Positions 16,920 to 26,012 are shown, numbered from the stretch's first letter. The stretch is 64,000 nt of DNA from JASLBX01 sp035762665 (GCA_035762665.1 DASTNZ010000077.1:14923-78922), one strand, 5' to 3'. The notes: generated by a model from the sequence alone, not told the origin. Translations and numbers: made by a program.

Positions 16920-19439
16920 TCAACCAAGCCAGAGCGAGCCGACCCCGGTGATCATCAGTGCCGGTTCGCCTGTCTCATCGGACGCAGCAAGATCGATCGA
17001 GGCGTTGATCGCCCAGTCATGATGGCCGGCGGGATCGTCCAGTATTTGACGCACCTGCCAGTGACCGTCGATCTCGTCGATCATCAGCATCGCCGGCCCA
17101 CGGGCGCTGGCGTCGATACCGATGTCCACGTGCTCGTTGAAGTACGGTTCGAGCGCTGCCTCCCATGCAGGGGCATCCCAGCCGCACTCGGCATCCAACG
17201 CGCCCAGCGCCTCCCATTGCCGGCGGGCAGCCAGCTCGACTCGTCGGAACAACTGGTTACGCACCATGACCCGGAACGCCCGCGGGTTCGCCGTCACTCC
17301 ACGCGCCGGTTCCTCGCGCCGAGGGCGCACCTCATCAGCGCCGGCGTCGGCGTCTGGATTGACCAGTCGTTCCCACTCGTCGAGCAGGCTCGAATCGACC
17401 TGCCGTACCAACTCGCCAAGCCACTCGATCAGATCGGTCAGCTCATCGGTCCGCGCCGCGTCCGGAATGGTCTGGCGAAGCGCCCGGTAGGCATCGGCGA
17501 GATATCTCAGCACCAGACCCTCGGAGCGGGCCAGCCCATAGAAGGAGACGTACTCGCCAAAGGTCATCGCCCGCTCGTACAGATCCCGGACGACGGATTT
17601 CGGGTTGAGTTCGTGATCCGCCACCCACGGGTGAGACTGGCGGTAGACCTCGTATGCGTGCTCCAGCAGGTCGGCCAATGGCTGTGGGTGGGTGACATCT
17701 TCAAGCAGTTCCATGCGCTCGTCGTATTCGACGCCGTCCGCTTTCATGGCCGCAACTGCCTCGCCCCGGGCTCGGAACTGCTGCGCCGACAACACGGCCC
17801 GAGGTTTGTCCAGGGTCGCCTCGATCACGGACACGGCATCAAGCGCGTAGGTCGGCGATGCGGGGTCGAGAAGCTCGAGCGCGGCCAGGGCAAGCGGCGA
17901 CAGCGGCTGGTTCAGGGCGAAGTCGAAGGGCAGGTCCACCGTCAGCCGGATCGTCCGACCGTCCTCGTCCGGGATATCGAGCTGTTCGACGACCCCCGCG
18001 GCCCGCAACGCGCGGTAGATCGCGATCGCTCGGCGGATGTGGCGAACACGCCGAGCGGGTGGTTCGTGATTGTCGGTGAGCAGCTTGCGCATCGCTTCGA
18101 ACGCGTCGCCGGGGCGGCTTATCACACCGATCACCATGGCGTGGCTGACCTCGAAACTTGACGCCAGCGGCTCGGGCAGCGCGGCGACCAGCCGGTCGAA
18201 GGTCGCCGGGCCCCACGAGACGAAACCTTCCGGTGGTTTCTTCCGGACGATCTTCCGGCGCTTCTTGGGATCGTCCCCGGCCTTCGCCAGCGCGCGCTCG
18301 TTCTCTATGACGTGCTCGGGCGCCTGGACGACCACCTCGCCAAGGGTGTCGAAGCCCGCTCGGCCTGCTCGCCCGGCGATCTGGTGGAATTCCCGCGCGG
18401 TCAGGTGGCGGGTCCGCGTCCCGTCGTACTTGCTCAACCCGGACAACACCACGGTGCGGATAGGTACGTTGATGCCGACGCCGAGGGTGTCCGTCCCGCA
18501 GATCACCTTGAGTAGCCCGGCCTGGGTGAGCCGCTCGACCAGCCGCCGGTACTTCGGCAGCATCCCGGCGTGGTGCACGCCGATGCCGTGGCGGACCAGC
18601 CGGGACAGCGTCTTACCGAAGCCGGCGCTGAACCGAAACCTGCCGATCTCGGCCGCGATCGCGTCGCGCTCCGCGCGGGAGGCGGCGTTGACGCTCGTTA
18701 GTGCCTGCGCCCGTTCGACGGCTGCGGCCTGGGTGAAGTGAACGACATAGACGGGCGCCCGGTGCGTACTCAGCAGTTCATCCAGCAGCTCGTGCATCGG
18801 GTCGGTGGAGTAGGAGAAGGTGAGCGGGACAGGCCGTTCCGCGGACGCCACCACAGCGACGTCCCGGCCGGTGCGGCGGCGCAGGTCATGCTCAAAGAAG
18901 GAGACGTCGCCGAGAGTGGCGGACATGAGCAGGAACTGGGCCTTCGGCAACGCGAGCAGCGGTACCTGCCAGGCCCAGCCCCGCTGTGGATCCGCGTAGA
19001 AGTGGAACTCGTCCATCACGACCTGGCCGATGTCCGCGTCCGCGCCCTCGCGCAGCGCGATGTTCGCGAGCACCTCCGCGGTGCAGCAGATGATCGGAGC
19101 GGATGCGTTGACGCTGGAGTCGCCGGTCATCATTCCGACGTTCTCGCCGCCGAAGGTATCGACGAGGTTGAAGAACTTCTCCGACACCAGGGCCTTCAGC
19201 GGTGCGGTGTAGAAGGTGCGCTGCTGCGTCGCGAGCGCGGTGAAATGCGCCGCCACGGCGACCAGGCTCTTGCCGGATCCTGTCGGCGTGTTGAGGATGA
19301 CGTGCGAGCCGGAAACGAGTTCGATGACGGCCTCGTCCTGGGCGGGGTACAGTTCGAAGCCCTGCTCGGTCGCCCAGCCCGTGAAGGCCTCGTACAGCTC
19401 GTCCGCACCGGGCGATGCGGGTATCCGCTCCGTCAGCAC
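16920..19439 (-). CDS. Ski2-like DEAD/DEAH helicase with DUF3516 C-terminal region
   Basis: An 839-residue superfamily 2 helicase. Motif I is NTPTGSGKS, motif II VMDEFHFYAD (a DEFH box), motif III SATLGD and motif VI QIAGRAGRAGF. The region between resembles Ski2/HelY enzymes (FGKTLSRLVRHGIGVHHAGM). The last 330 residues match the actinobacterial DUF3516 family in layout. RNA or DNA as substrate is unknown. GTG at 19439 follows GGAGCTGGGG and is preferred over an ATG-less extension to 19508. It diverges from an AlkB-like dioxygenase gene, which hints at nucleic-acid repair. Confidence 0.87.
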   Translation of the reverse strand: MLTERIPASPGADELYEAFTGWATEQGFELYPAQDEAVIELVSGSHVILNTPTGSGKSLVAVAAHFTALATQQRTFYTAPLKALVSEKFFNLVDTFGGENVGMMTGDSSVNASAPIICCTAEVLANIALREGADADIGQVVMDEFHFYADPQRGWAWQVPLLALPKAQFLLMSATLGDVSFFEHDLRRRTGRDVAVVASAERPVPLTFSYSTDPMHELLDELLSTHRAPVYVVHFTQAAAVERAQALTSVNAASRAERDAIAAEIGRFRFSAGFGKTLSRLVRHGIGVHHAGMLPKYRRLVERLTQAGLLKVICGTDTLGVGINVPIRTVVLSGLSKYDGTRTRHLTAREFHQIAGRAGRAGFDTLGEVVVQAPEHVIENERALAKAGDDPKKRRKIVRKKPPEGFVSWGPATFDRLVAALPEPLASSFEVSHAMVIGVISRPGDAFEAMRKLLTDNHEPPARRVRHIRRAIAIYRALRAAGVVEQLDIPDEDGRTIRLTVDLPFDFALNQPLSPLALAALELLDPASPTYALDAVSVIEATLDKPRAVLSAQQFRARGEAVAAMKADGVEYDERMELLEDVTHPQPLADLLEHAYEVYRQSHPWVADHELNPKSVVRDLYERAMTFGEYVSFYGLARSEGLVLRYLADAYRALRQTIPDAARTDELTDLIEWLGELVRQVDSSLLDEWERLVNPDADAGADEVRPRREEPARGVTANPRAFRVMVRNQLFRRVELAARRQWEALGALDAECGWDAPAWEAALEPYFNEHVDIGIDASARGPAMLMIDEIDGHWQVRQILDDPAGHHDWAINASIDLAASDETGEPALMITGVGSLWLG

Positions 19440-19566
19440 GCCCCAGCTCCAGAATGACCACTTTGACAGGGTGATTCCCCTCCGAACCTGCCTGAGCAGG
19501 CCTTGCAAAGGTTACAGAGAATGGCGACCCAGGGCCGAATTAAGTACCTCTGTTCGAACCGGGCGT

Positions 19567-20211
19567 ATGATTGCCGCTGTGAGTGTTGCACTACAGGGCT
19601 CGCTGCTCGACGATTCGGGTGGCGTAGCCAGGCTCGGCCAGCTAGGGGCTTCGGTCCGCCGCCAGCAGCTCAGCCTGGGCGCCTGGATCGACCTCCGGCC
19701 CGGATGGCTGAGCGGGTCGGACGAGTTGTTCGACCGGTTGGTGCAACGGGTGCCCTGGCGGGCCGAGCGGCGGCAGATGTACGACCGCGAGGTCGACGTA
19801 CCGCGTCTGCTGTGTTGGTACGGGCCCGACGACGACCTACCGGACGCCGTCCTCGCCCAGGCCAAGCATGCCCTTAACGATCACTACGCGGCCGAGCTTG
19901 GCGAGCCATTCGTCTCTGCCGGGCTCTGCTTCTACCGCGACGGGCGCGACAGCGTCGCCTGGCACGGCGACACCATCGGGCGCGGCAAGGACGAAGACAC
20001 GATGGTCGCCATCCTGTCCGTCGGAGCACCTCGCATGCTGGCGCTTCGGCCACGGGGTGGTGGCGAGTCGCAGCGGTTCCCGCTCGGTCATGGCGATCTG
20101 CTCGTAATGGGCGGATCGTGCCAGCGAACGTGGGAGCACGCCATCCTCAAGACCGCCCGTCCGGTAGGCCCGCGGATCAGCATCCAGTTTCGGCCGCGCA
20201 ACGTGGCCTGA
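19567..20211 (+). CDS. AlkB-like Fe(II)/2-oxoglutarate dioxygenase
   Basis: A 214-residue AlkB-family protein, expected to remove alkyl groups from nucleic acid bases by oxidative demethylation. The iron triad is visible as HGD in VAWHGDTIG plus the histidine in TWEHAI, and the 2-oxoglutarate arginine in PRISIQFR. A PRLLCWYG substrate-loop motif also fits. The start is ATG 19567 (GTG 19579 is an alternative). It faces the Ski2-like helicase across 127 bases and is followed after 21 bases by the MpaB-family gene. Confidence 0.86.
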   Translation: MIAAVSVALQGSLLDDSGGVARLGQLGASVRRQQLSLGAWIDLRPGWLSGSDELFDRLVQRVPWRAERRQMYDREVDVPRLLCWYGPDDDLPDAVLAQAKHALNDHYAAELGEPFVSAGLCFYRDGRDSVAWHGDTIGRGKDEDTMVAILSVGAPRMLALRPRGGGESQRFPLGHGDLLVMGGSCQRTWEHAILKTARPVGPRISIQFRPRNVA

Positions 20212-20232
20212 CCCACATGGCACCATCGAAAG

Positions 20233-21069
20233 ATGGGCGGTGACGTCGACCTAGGGCTGTTCGGCCCGCGCAGCGTGAGTTGGCGCGTCCACGCGGAGCC
20301 GATGCTGTGGGTGGCCGGTCTCCGCGCACTCTACCTCCAGGCGCTCCACCCCCGCGCCATCGCCGGCGTCGTGCAGAACTCCGACTACCGGGACGATCCC
20401 TGGGGGCGGTTGATGCGCACCGCCGAGTACGTCGGGACGGTGGTGTACGGAACCATCGACCAGGCCCGCCGGGCGGGCGCGCGAGTGCGCGGTGTGCATT
20501 CCCGGCTGCGTGCGACCGACCCGGTGACGGGCGAGGAGTTCCGGATCGACGAGCCGGAACTACTGTTGTGGGTTCACGTGACCGAGGTCGAGTCCTTTGT
20601 AACCACGGCTCGCCGATCAGGGCTGGCGCTCACTGCTGCCGAGGTTGATCAGTACCTGGCCGAACAGGTCCGAGCGGCGGAACTGGTCGGTCTTGACCCG
20701 GCCCGCGTGCCGACGTCCGCTGCGGCGGTCGAAGACTACTACGCGCGGATGCGGCAGGTGCTGGCACTCACCCCGCCGGCAATCGATGTTGCCCGGTTTC
20801 TCGCTGCGCCCCCATTGCCTCGTGGGCTTGGCTGGACGCCCGTGCGGCCCGCGTGGATGGGCATTGCGGCCGCCGCCTTCGGCATGCTGCCGCGGTGGGC
20901 GCGGCGGCTATACCGGATGCCAGGGCTGCCAACGACAGATCTCGCCGCGACGCTGGCGGCCCGGGCCGGCCGGCTGGCGCTTCGGGCGATGCCGCTCAAG
21001 CCCGGGCCGATCTACACCGACGCAATGCACCGCGCTGAACGATCACGTTCGGCAGGCGTAGCCACGTAG
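20233..21069 (+). CDS. Oxygenase MpaB family protein (DUF2236)
   Basis: A 278-residue DUF2236/MpaB-family protein, related to latex-clearing protein and fungal MpaB oxygenases, often haem-dependent. Family stretches are ALYLQALHPRAIAGVVQNSD, a Y(V)GTVVYG segment and LLWVHVTEVESFV, whose histidines include the likely iron ligands. The native substrate in actinobacteria is generally unknown. It follows the AlkB-like gene on the same strand. Its last codons overlap one arm of an inverted repeat. Confidence 0.85.
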   Translation: MGGDVDLGLFGPRSVSWRVHAEPMLWVAGLRALYLQALHPRAIAGVVQNSDYRDDPWGRLMRTAEYVGTVVYGTIDQARRAGARVRGVHSRLRATDPVTGEEFRIDEPELLLWVHVTEVESFVTTARRSGLALTAAEVDQYLAEQVRAAELVGLDPARVPTSAAAVEDYYARMRQVLALTPPAIDVARFLAAPPLPRGLGWTPVRPAWMGIAAAAFGMLPRWARRLYRMPGLPTTDLAATLAARAGRLALRAMPLKPGPIYTDAMHRAERSRSAGVAT

Positions 21070-21120
21070 CTACATGCATGCAGCCCCGTGGGTACGTCGG
21101 GCCGCTGCCGAACGTGATCG
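21040..21120. repeat. 16-bp perfect inverted repeat between convergent genes
   Basis: CGATCACGTTCGGCAG (21040-21055) and its exact reverse complement (21105-21120) flank a 49-base centre between the MpaB-family gene and secDF. It may act as a bidirectional terminator. The left arm lies inside the end of the MpaB coding region. Confidence 0.6.
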
Positions 21121-21124
21121 AACG

Positions 21125-23428
21125 TCAGACCACGGCACCGTAGTTCGGGTCCTCTCGTGATCTTGCTTCGCGCTTCTTCTCCTTTGGCGCGGGTGGTTGC
21201 GTCGGCCACCGCTGCTCGAGTTCGATGGCGATGGGCGTCGCGGTGAAGTTTGACGAGTAGGTACCGACCGCGATGCCGATGACCAGGGCAAGCGCGAAGT
21301 CGGACAGCGACTCCCCGCCGAGGAACAGCAGTGCGATCAGGATGAACAGCGTCGAAAGGCCGGTGTTGACCGATCTCGGCATCGTGTTGAGCACGGCACT
21401 GTTGGCGATCGCGCTGAAATCACCCGTTGGTGTGGCTCGCCACTCTTCTCGAATCCGGTCGAACACCACCACCGAGTCGTTGACCGTATAACCGATGATG
21501 GTGAGCAATGCGGCAAGGAAGATGCCGTCGATCGGTTTGCCCAGCCAGGCGAACAGGCCGACTACCACCACGACGTTCTGGAACAGCGCCACGACGGCGC
21601 CAGTGCTGAACGTCCAGCGGAATCGGATCGCCAGATAGAGCAGCTGGGCGGCGAGCGCCACGGCGAGGGCGATGAGGGCGTTCCGACGCAGCTCGTCGCC
21701 CATGCTCGGCCCGATCAGCTCGTCCCGCACCGTTTCCGCGCCGCCGGCGATCTCGCCGACCGCAGCCTCGATCGCGTTCGCTTCGGCGTCGGAGATAGGA
21801 ATGGTGCGTACGCTCACGTCGGCGTCATCGGACTCCTGGACGATCGCGGTCGGGAAGCCCGCGTCACCGATCGCCGCCCGAGCGTCGTCGATGTCGACCG
21901 GGTTGGTCGTGTCGATGGCCAGCTGGCGGCCTCCGGTGAATTCGATGCCCATGTTGATTCCGCGGACGACCATGCCGGCGATCGCCACAAGGACGACGAG
22001 TGCGGAGACGGCAAGGAAAGTCCGGCTGTGCCGCATCAGGTTCGGCTGGACTTTGCGAAGCCAGAGCCGGAACCGGGTGTGCTGGCCAATACCGGTGATC
22101 TTCGGATGCCGGGTAACCCAACCCAGGTCGATCACCCACTCGGCAAGGACTCGGGTGACAACGAGGGCCGAGAACATCGATGCGAGCACACCTATCGTGA
22201 GCGTCACACCGAACCCGCGCACCGGCCCAGCAGAGAGGAAGAACAACAGTGCGGCGGCGATCAGCGTCGTAACGTTCGAGTCCGCGATGGCGGACAGCGC
22301 GTTCTTGAACCCACTCTGGACGGCCTTCCGGCCACTCTTGACGTCTCCGTCGACGTAGTCCTCCCTTGCCCGCTCGAAGACCAGCACGTTCGCATCGAGG
22401 GCCATACCGACTGCCAGCACGAAACCGGCCAGACCGGGGAGCGTCAGCGTGGCGCCGAGCGCCGTCAGCGTCCCGAATGCGATCACTGCATAACAGGCGA
22501 GCCCGATCGCCGCAATGAAGCCGAGCAGCCGGTAGACGTACAGGATGAACACGGCGGTGATCGCGAGACCAATGATCGCGGCCTCGAAGCTCGCGTCGAT
22601 GGCCGCCTGGCCGAGAGTGGGCCCTACCACGCGCTGCTCGATGACTTCCACGGGAACGGGCAGCGCGCCGCCCTTGATGAGTGCAGCCAACTCTTGGGCG
22701 GACTCGGAGTCGAAGTTTCCGGTGATCTCGGTCGTACCGCCGGCGATGCCGACGCCGCACGGTACAGATTCGTTGACTTGTGGCGACGAGATCACCTCGC
22801 CGTCCAGCACGATCGCGATCCGGCGCTGTGGATCCCCCGACGGGATACATGCGGCATCGGCGGTCATCTGCTGCCAAGTGTCCGGCCCGTCTGCGACGAA
22901 GTCGATGGTGACGGACCACCGCCCGGTCTGCGGGTTGAGCACGCCCTCGGCGTCACCGACCGACTCGCCGGTCATCAGCGACGGGCCGACCCGGATCGGC
23001 CCGCCCTGCTCGTCTACCAGGACCTGCTCACCGGTCTCGGGATCGGGCTCGTCTCCTTCGGCCGGCGGCGTCCCCTCTACGCCGAGCACCTTGTGGAACG
23101 TCAGTTGCGCCGTCCGCCCGATCGCTTCCGATGCTTGCTCGGGATCGGAGACGCCGGGCAACTCCACGATGATGCGGTTGTCGCCCGACCTGGTCAGGGT
23201 CGGCTCGGACACGCCGAGTGCGTCCACCCGCCGCCGCAGGACCTCGATCGCGCGATCGGTTGCCTGCGCGTCAGCGGTGACCGTGTCGGTGTCCTGCGCC
23301 TCCAGAACGATCTGCGCCCCACCGCGCAGGTCCAACCCGAGCGTGGGTGAGGACGTCAAGACAAAGAAGCCGGAGAGTGAGAGAACGACGAGCGCCAGCA
23401 GCGCGCGCACTACGGACGAACGATTCAC
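21125..23428 (-). CDS. secDF: Fused protein translocase subunit SecDF
   Basis: A 767-residue RND-family SecDF, which uses the proton gradient to help pull proteins through SecYEG. The SecD half begins with LGLDLRGGAQIVLEAQ and contains LAVGMALDANVLVFERARED. The SecF half starts near residue 460 with GIEFTGGRQLAIDT and carries IIGYTVNDSVVVFDRIREEW. Twelve membrane segments are expected, with a charged C-terminal tail. Separate secD and secF are usual in actinobacteria, beside yajC and relA, so this isolated fusion may be a second copy. It starts at GTG; a small secreted-type protein gene lies 49 bases upstream. Confidence 0.92.
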   Translation of the reverse strand: MNRSSVVRALLALVVLSLSGFFVLTSSPTLGLDLRGGAQIVLEAQDTDTVTADAQATDRAIEVLRRRVDALGVSEPTLTRSGDNRIIVELPGVSDPEQASEAIGRTAQLTFHKVLGVEGTPPAEGDEPDPETGEQVLVDEQGGPIRVGPSLMTGESVGDAEGVLNPQTGRWSVTIDFVADGPDTWQQMTADAACIPSGDPQRRIAIVLDGEVISSPQVNESVPCGVGIAGGTTEITGNFDSESAQELAALIKGGALPVPVEVIEQRVVGPTLGQAAIDASFEAAIIGLAITAVFILYVYRLLGFIAAIGLACYAVIAFGTLTALGATLTLPGLAGFVLAVGMALDANVLVFERAREDYVDGDVKSGRKAVQSGFKNALSAIADSNVTTLIAAALLFFLSAGPVRGFGVTLTIGVLASMFSALVVTRVLAEWVIDLGWVTRHPKITGIGQHTRFRLWLRKVQPNLMRHSRTFLAVSALVVLVAIAGMVVRGINMGIEFTGGRQLAIDTTNPVDIDDARAAIGDAGFPTAIVQESDDADVSVRTIPISDAEANAIEAAVGEIAGGAETVRDELIGPSMGDELRRNALIALAVALAAQLLYLAIRFRWTFSTGAVVALFQNVVVVVGLFAWLGKPIDGIFLAALLTIIGYTVNDSVVVFDRIREEWRATPTGDFSAIANSAVLNTMPRSVNTGLSTLFILIALLFLGGESLSDFALALVIGIAVGTYSSNFTATPIAIELEQRWPTQPPAPKEKKREARSREDPNYGAVV

Positions 23429-23477
23429 GAGGACGCTTCTTTCTGGAGCGAGTGATCGGGACGGCGGGGCTGATCAC

Positions 23478-23837
23478 TCACTGGGGCGGTGCGCGCCCCC
23501 TCGTGGTGTCCGCGCTGTCGGTGCCGACATGGCCGGTCGGCGGCGCAGGCGCGGTGGCGCATTGCACCCGCGTCTCCGGCAACTCGGCTGCGGGCCCTGC
23601 CACCTGGCCAGGCAGCTGAAAATCCTCGGTGGTGTCGTCCGGCGCGGCGACCGAGACAGCGGCGCCTGCGTCAGTGCCACCTGCCGTCGCGGCTGCCGCG
23701 TCGCCGCTGCCGGTCGGCTGGCGGGCAGGTGCTGCGGTCGACGGCATGGCACCGAACACGGTGAGAACGACTGCGGTCAGGAAGGCGAAAATGGCGCCCG
23801 GCATCGACAGGCGAGCTCGCGCTGCGGCTCGATCCAT
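23478..23837 (-). CDS. Small exported or anchored Ala/Pro-rich protein
   Basis: A 119-residue protein of unknown function. One hydrophobic segment near the N-terminus (IFAFLTAVVLTVFGAM) looks like a signal peptide or anchor, followed by a low-complexity Ala/Pro/Thr/Gly tail with one cysteine. The ATG is fixed by AGGAGGT at 23846-23852 on the minus strand; an upstream ATG lacks this. It lies 49 bases before secDF on the same strand and may be co-transcribed. I recognise no family. Confidence 0.6.
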   Translation of the reverse strand: MDRAAARARLSMPGAIFAFLTAVVLTVFGAMPSTAAPARQPTGSGDAAAATAGGTDAGAAVSVAAPDDTTEDFQLPGQVAGPAAELPETRVQCATAPAPPTGHVGTDSADTTRGRAPPQ

Positions 23838-23917
23838 GCGCGCCGACCTCCTCTCCGCGCCGAGACTCGCCATACCTTACGTCTCAACAGCGCGAACGAA
23901 CCAGGCGGCCCTGGGTG

Positions 23918-24774
23918 CTAGCTTGCGGCCTCCAGGTTGCGGAAAGTGGCCGTGGAGATCTCGCCGGGCTCAACCACCACGTAGGTCGTCGGCTGGCCAT
24001 CGACTCCAGCCGGCCGGTCGATGCGCGCCAGGTACTGGCCGGGCTCGACGTGCGCGAAGCCGAACCAGCCCGAGCCGTCCGACTTCCGGATGATCGTCTG
24101 GCCGCCATCGACCGGCGTCGGGTGACCGTCACGTTGTCCAGCGGCGTGCTGTCCTTGAGTACCACCGTGCCGGTGACGTGGCCCTCGGTGGGCTGGGCCT
24201 TCCAGGTCATCTCGGGCAGCGCGGCCGGGTGCTCGAACGGCGCGCCGGGTGCGGTCAGCGCAGCGGCCAACTTGTCGCGCTCAGCGGAGCGCTCGGCCCA
24301 CGGCCCGTCGACGAAGGCGTTGCTGGGGTTGGCGTAGGAATAGCCGCTCCAGCCGGCGGCGACGTTGCCGGCGGCGGTCGGGCTGCAAGATCTCCTCGAC
24401 CTGTTCGACGCTGTCCTCGACGGAGTTCAGGTACAGCGCCGGCCCGTTGACCGCCTGCCGGCCACCCTGCCAGTCGGCGATGACCTCGGTCCACTCGGAG
24501 ACGCGGCGTCGGTGCGCGGGCACAGGGCGCGGTTGCAGAAGCAGTCATACCGCCTCGCAGTCTGTACGATCAGCGCGTTGGCGTTGATTGCGAGTGCATC
24601 CTCGACCAGCTAGTCGACCTGGGCTTGGTTGTAGATGCCCTGGTTGAAGGCGTCCACCCAGTAGCTACGCCATTGTTCGGGGGGATCGCCATCGGCGCCG
24701 GCCGGTGCGGCAGCGCCGAGGGTGGCGGCTACCAGGCCGCCGATGGCGAGGGCGGTGGATAGTGCGCTTCTCAT
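23918..24774 (-). pseudogene. Decayed secreted family 10 glycosidase-like gene (GHL10/DUF187)
   Basis: The gene starts well: ATG 24774 behind GGAGG, a signal peptide (ALSTALAIGGLVAATLGAAA) and mature residues YWVDAFNQGIYNQAQVD. An in-frame TAG follows, then LVEDALAINANALIVQTARR and YDCFCNRALCPRTDA in other frames, typical of GHL10 glycosidases. The middle of the catalytic domain is missing and at least two frameshifts separate the ends. The tail (VTGTVVLKDSTPLDNVTV, then GWFGFAHVEPGQYLARID) is a carboxypeptidase-regulatory or CNA-B-like beta domain. It is adjacent to DasR-type operators, suggesting it once served cell-wall sugar scavenging. Confidence 0.8.
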
Positions 24775-24807
24775 ACGTGAGCCTCCGGTCAGAGCGAGAA
24801 CACGAAG

Positions 24808-24823
24808 AATGGACTAGACCACC
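24808..24823. promoter_or_regulatory. DasR-type operator (dre-like), site 1
   Basis: AATGGACTAGACCACC matches the DasR-responsive consensus (A, G/C, TGGTCTAGACCA, G/C, T) at 13 of 16 positions. It lies just upstream of the decayed glycosidase start, reading on the minus strand. Confidence 0.6.
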
Positions 24824-24849
24824 ACCGCGAACGTAAAACAGTGAGCAAG

Positions 24850-24865
24850 ATACGTCTAGACCAAC
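24850..24865. promoter_or_regulatory. DasR-type operator (dre-like), site 2
   Basis: ATACGTCTAGACCAAC keeps the GTCTAGACCA core, 11 of 16 consensus positions. It lies midway between the divergent glycosidase relic and the GntR gene. Confidence 0.5.
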
Positions 24866-24894
24866 CCACTAGTGAATCGCAACAGCCGTGGCGT

Positions 24895-24910
24895 AGAGTC
24901 CTAGACCACT
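24895..24910. promoter_or_regulatory. DasR-type operator (dre-like), site 3
   Basis: AGAGTCCTAGACCACT matches the DasR operator consensus at 13 of 16 positions. It is the copy nearest the GntR/UTRA gene, about 90 bases before its start, in a position suited to autoregulation. Confidence 0.6.
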
Positions 24911-24996
24911 GGATCGCACGCCGGAACGGATGGAAAGCGACGTGCCGGCGCCGGCCACCGGACTCGGCCCACAGGCCGCGGCTGGAAGAGGGAGCA

Positions 24997-25725
24997 GTGC
25001 GTTCCGCTAAGTACCACTCGATCCGTGACGAGATCCTCGATCTCGTCGCGGAGCTCAATGTCGGCGATGCGCTGCCGCCAGAACGGACGCTCGCGCCACA
25101 GTTCGGCGTGTCCCGGATGACGTTGCGCCGGGCGGTTGAGGAGCTCGTACGCGAAGGACGCCTGGTTCGCCGTCACGGCGCCGGAACGTTCGTCGCCGAG
25201 CCTAAGATCGCCCAGGGCTTGGCGGTCACGTCTTTCTCTGAGGACATGCGGCAGCGGGGGGCCGTCCCCTCCAGCCGGACGCTTGGAGTGGACGAGGTGC
25301 ATGCCGGCGCCCAGCTAGGGCGGGTTCTGGAGATCTCGCCAGGAGACAAGGTCGTGCGAATCGTGCGACTTCGGCTTGCGGACGACGCGCCGATGGCCCT
25401 CGAGACGCTACATGTTCCGCGGGCGGTCGCGCCCGACCTCGATGGCGACGCCCTCGCTGAGCAGTCGTTCTACGAGCTGCTCGCCGAGCGGTACGGGGTG
25501 ATTCTCGGCAGTGGCGTGCAGACCATCGAGGCGACGGTCACGGACGAAACCGAGTCGGAGATCCTCGAGGTGCCGGTCCACTCGCCAGCGTTCCTGTTCG
25601 AGCGCACGTCCCGCGCAGTCGACGGACGGGTCGTCGAGTTCGTCCGCTCCGTTTACCGGGGGGACAGGTACAAGTTCCGGGTCGAGTTGCATCCGAACAG
25701 CGCTCCCGTAACGAGGTCCGACTGA
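24997..25725 (+). CDS. GntR/HutC-type (UTRA) regulator, DasR/NagR-like
   Basis: A 242-residue GntR-family repressor of the HutC subclass. The winged helix contains ALPPERTLAPQFGVSRMTLR and GRLVRRHGAGTFVAEP; the UTRA effector domain follows (SFSEDMRQRG to VYRGDRYKFRVEL). Three CTAGACCA sites upstream match DasR operators, and the genes after it concern amino-sugar recycling, so a phosphorylated amino sugar is the likely effector. The GTG at 24997 behind AGAGGGAG is preferred; the open frame back to 24841 would place two of the operators inside the gene. Confidence 0.85.
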   Translation: MRSAKYHSIRDEILDLVAELNVGDALPPERTLAPQFGVSRMTLRRAVEELVREGRLVRRHGAGTFVAEPKIAQGLAVTSFSEDMRQRGAVPSSRTLGVDEVHAGAQLGRVLEISPGDKVVRIVRLRLADDAPMALETLHVPRAVAPDLDGDALAEQSFYELLAERYGVILGSGVQTIEATVTDETESEILEVPVHSPAFLFERTSRAVDGRVVEFVRSVYRGDRYKFRVELHPNSAPVTRSD

Positions 25726-25727
25726 CG

Positions 25728-26012
25728 GTGACCGTTCTGGCAGTCGACGTGGGACGGACGACATTCCGCGCCGCGGTCTTCAGCAACGGCGTGCGCGGCG
25801 TCTTCGTCAGGCTCGACAACGGCGCCACCCTGGCCGACGACGACGGCATTCCCCGGCTGCTCGGGCTCCTGGAGATGGCGCTGCGCGCGCCAGATCGGCT
25901 TCCTGCCGGGCACCGTTGCCGGAGTCGAGGAGGCTTGAACTACCTGGGCACTCATGAGCCGGAGAAGGTGTGGAATGAGCTCGTGGCAGCGCTGACGGGG
26001 AGGCGTGCTTGA
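25728..26012 (+). pseudogene. Truncated BadF/BadG-type amino-sugar kinase remnant
   Basis: A 94-residue open frame whose start (TVLAVDVGRTTFRAAVF, then DNGATLADDDGIPRLLGLLE) resembles the phosphate-1 region of N-acetylglucosamine kinases of the BadF/BadG ATPase fold. The last 25 residues (LNYLGTHEPEKVWNELVAAL) look like a kinase C-terminus. About 200 residues of a normal kinase are absent, and the alternative frame at 25890-25940 reads FLPGTVAGVEEA, suggesting a frameshift. It sits in frame with an operon, 2 bases after the regulator and overlapping murQ. I call it an internally deleted kinase gene; a genuine small protein is less likely. Confidence 0.55.

Noticed and set aside
16683..18161. 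492-codon plus-strand open frame opposite the deacetylase-like gene and the helicase
   Set aside because: It crosses two real minus-strand genes and has no recognisable domain.
22028..23350. 440-codon plus-strand open frame opposite secDF
   Set aside because: Antisense to secDF, no motifs, GC-driven shadow.
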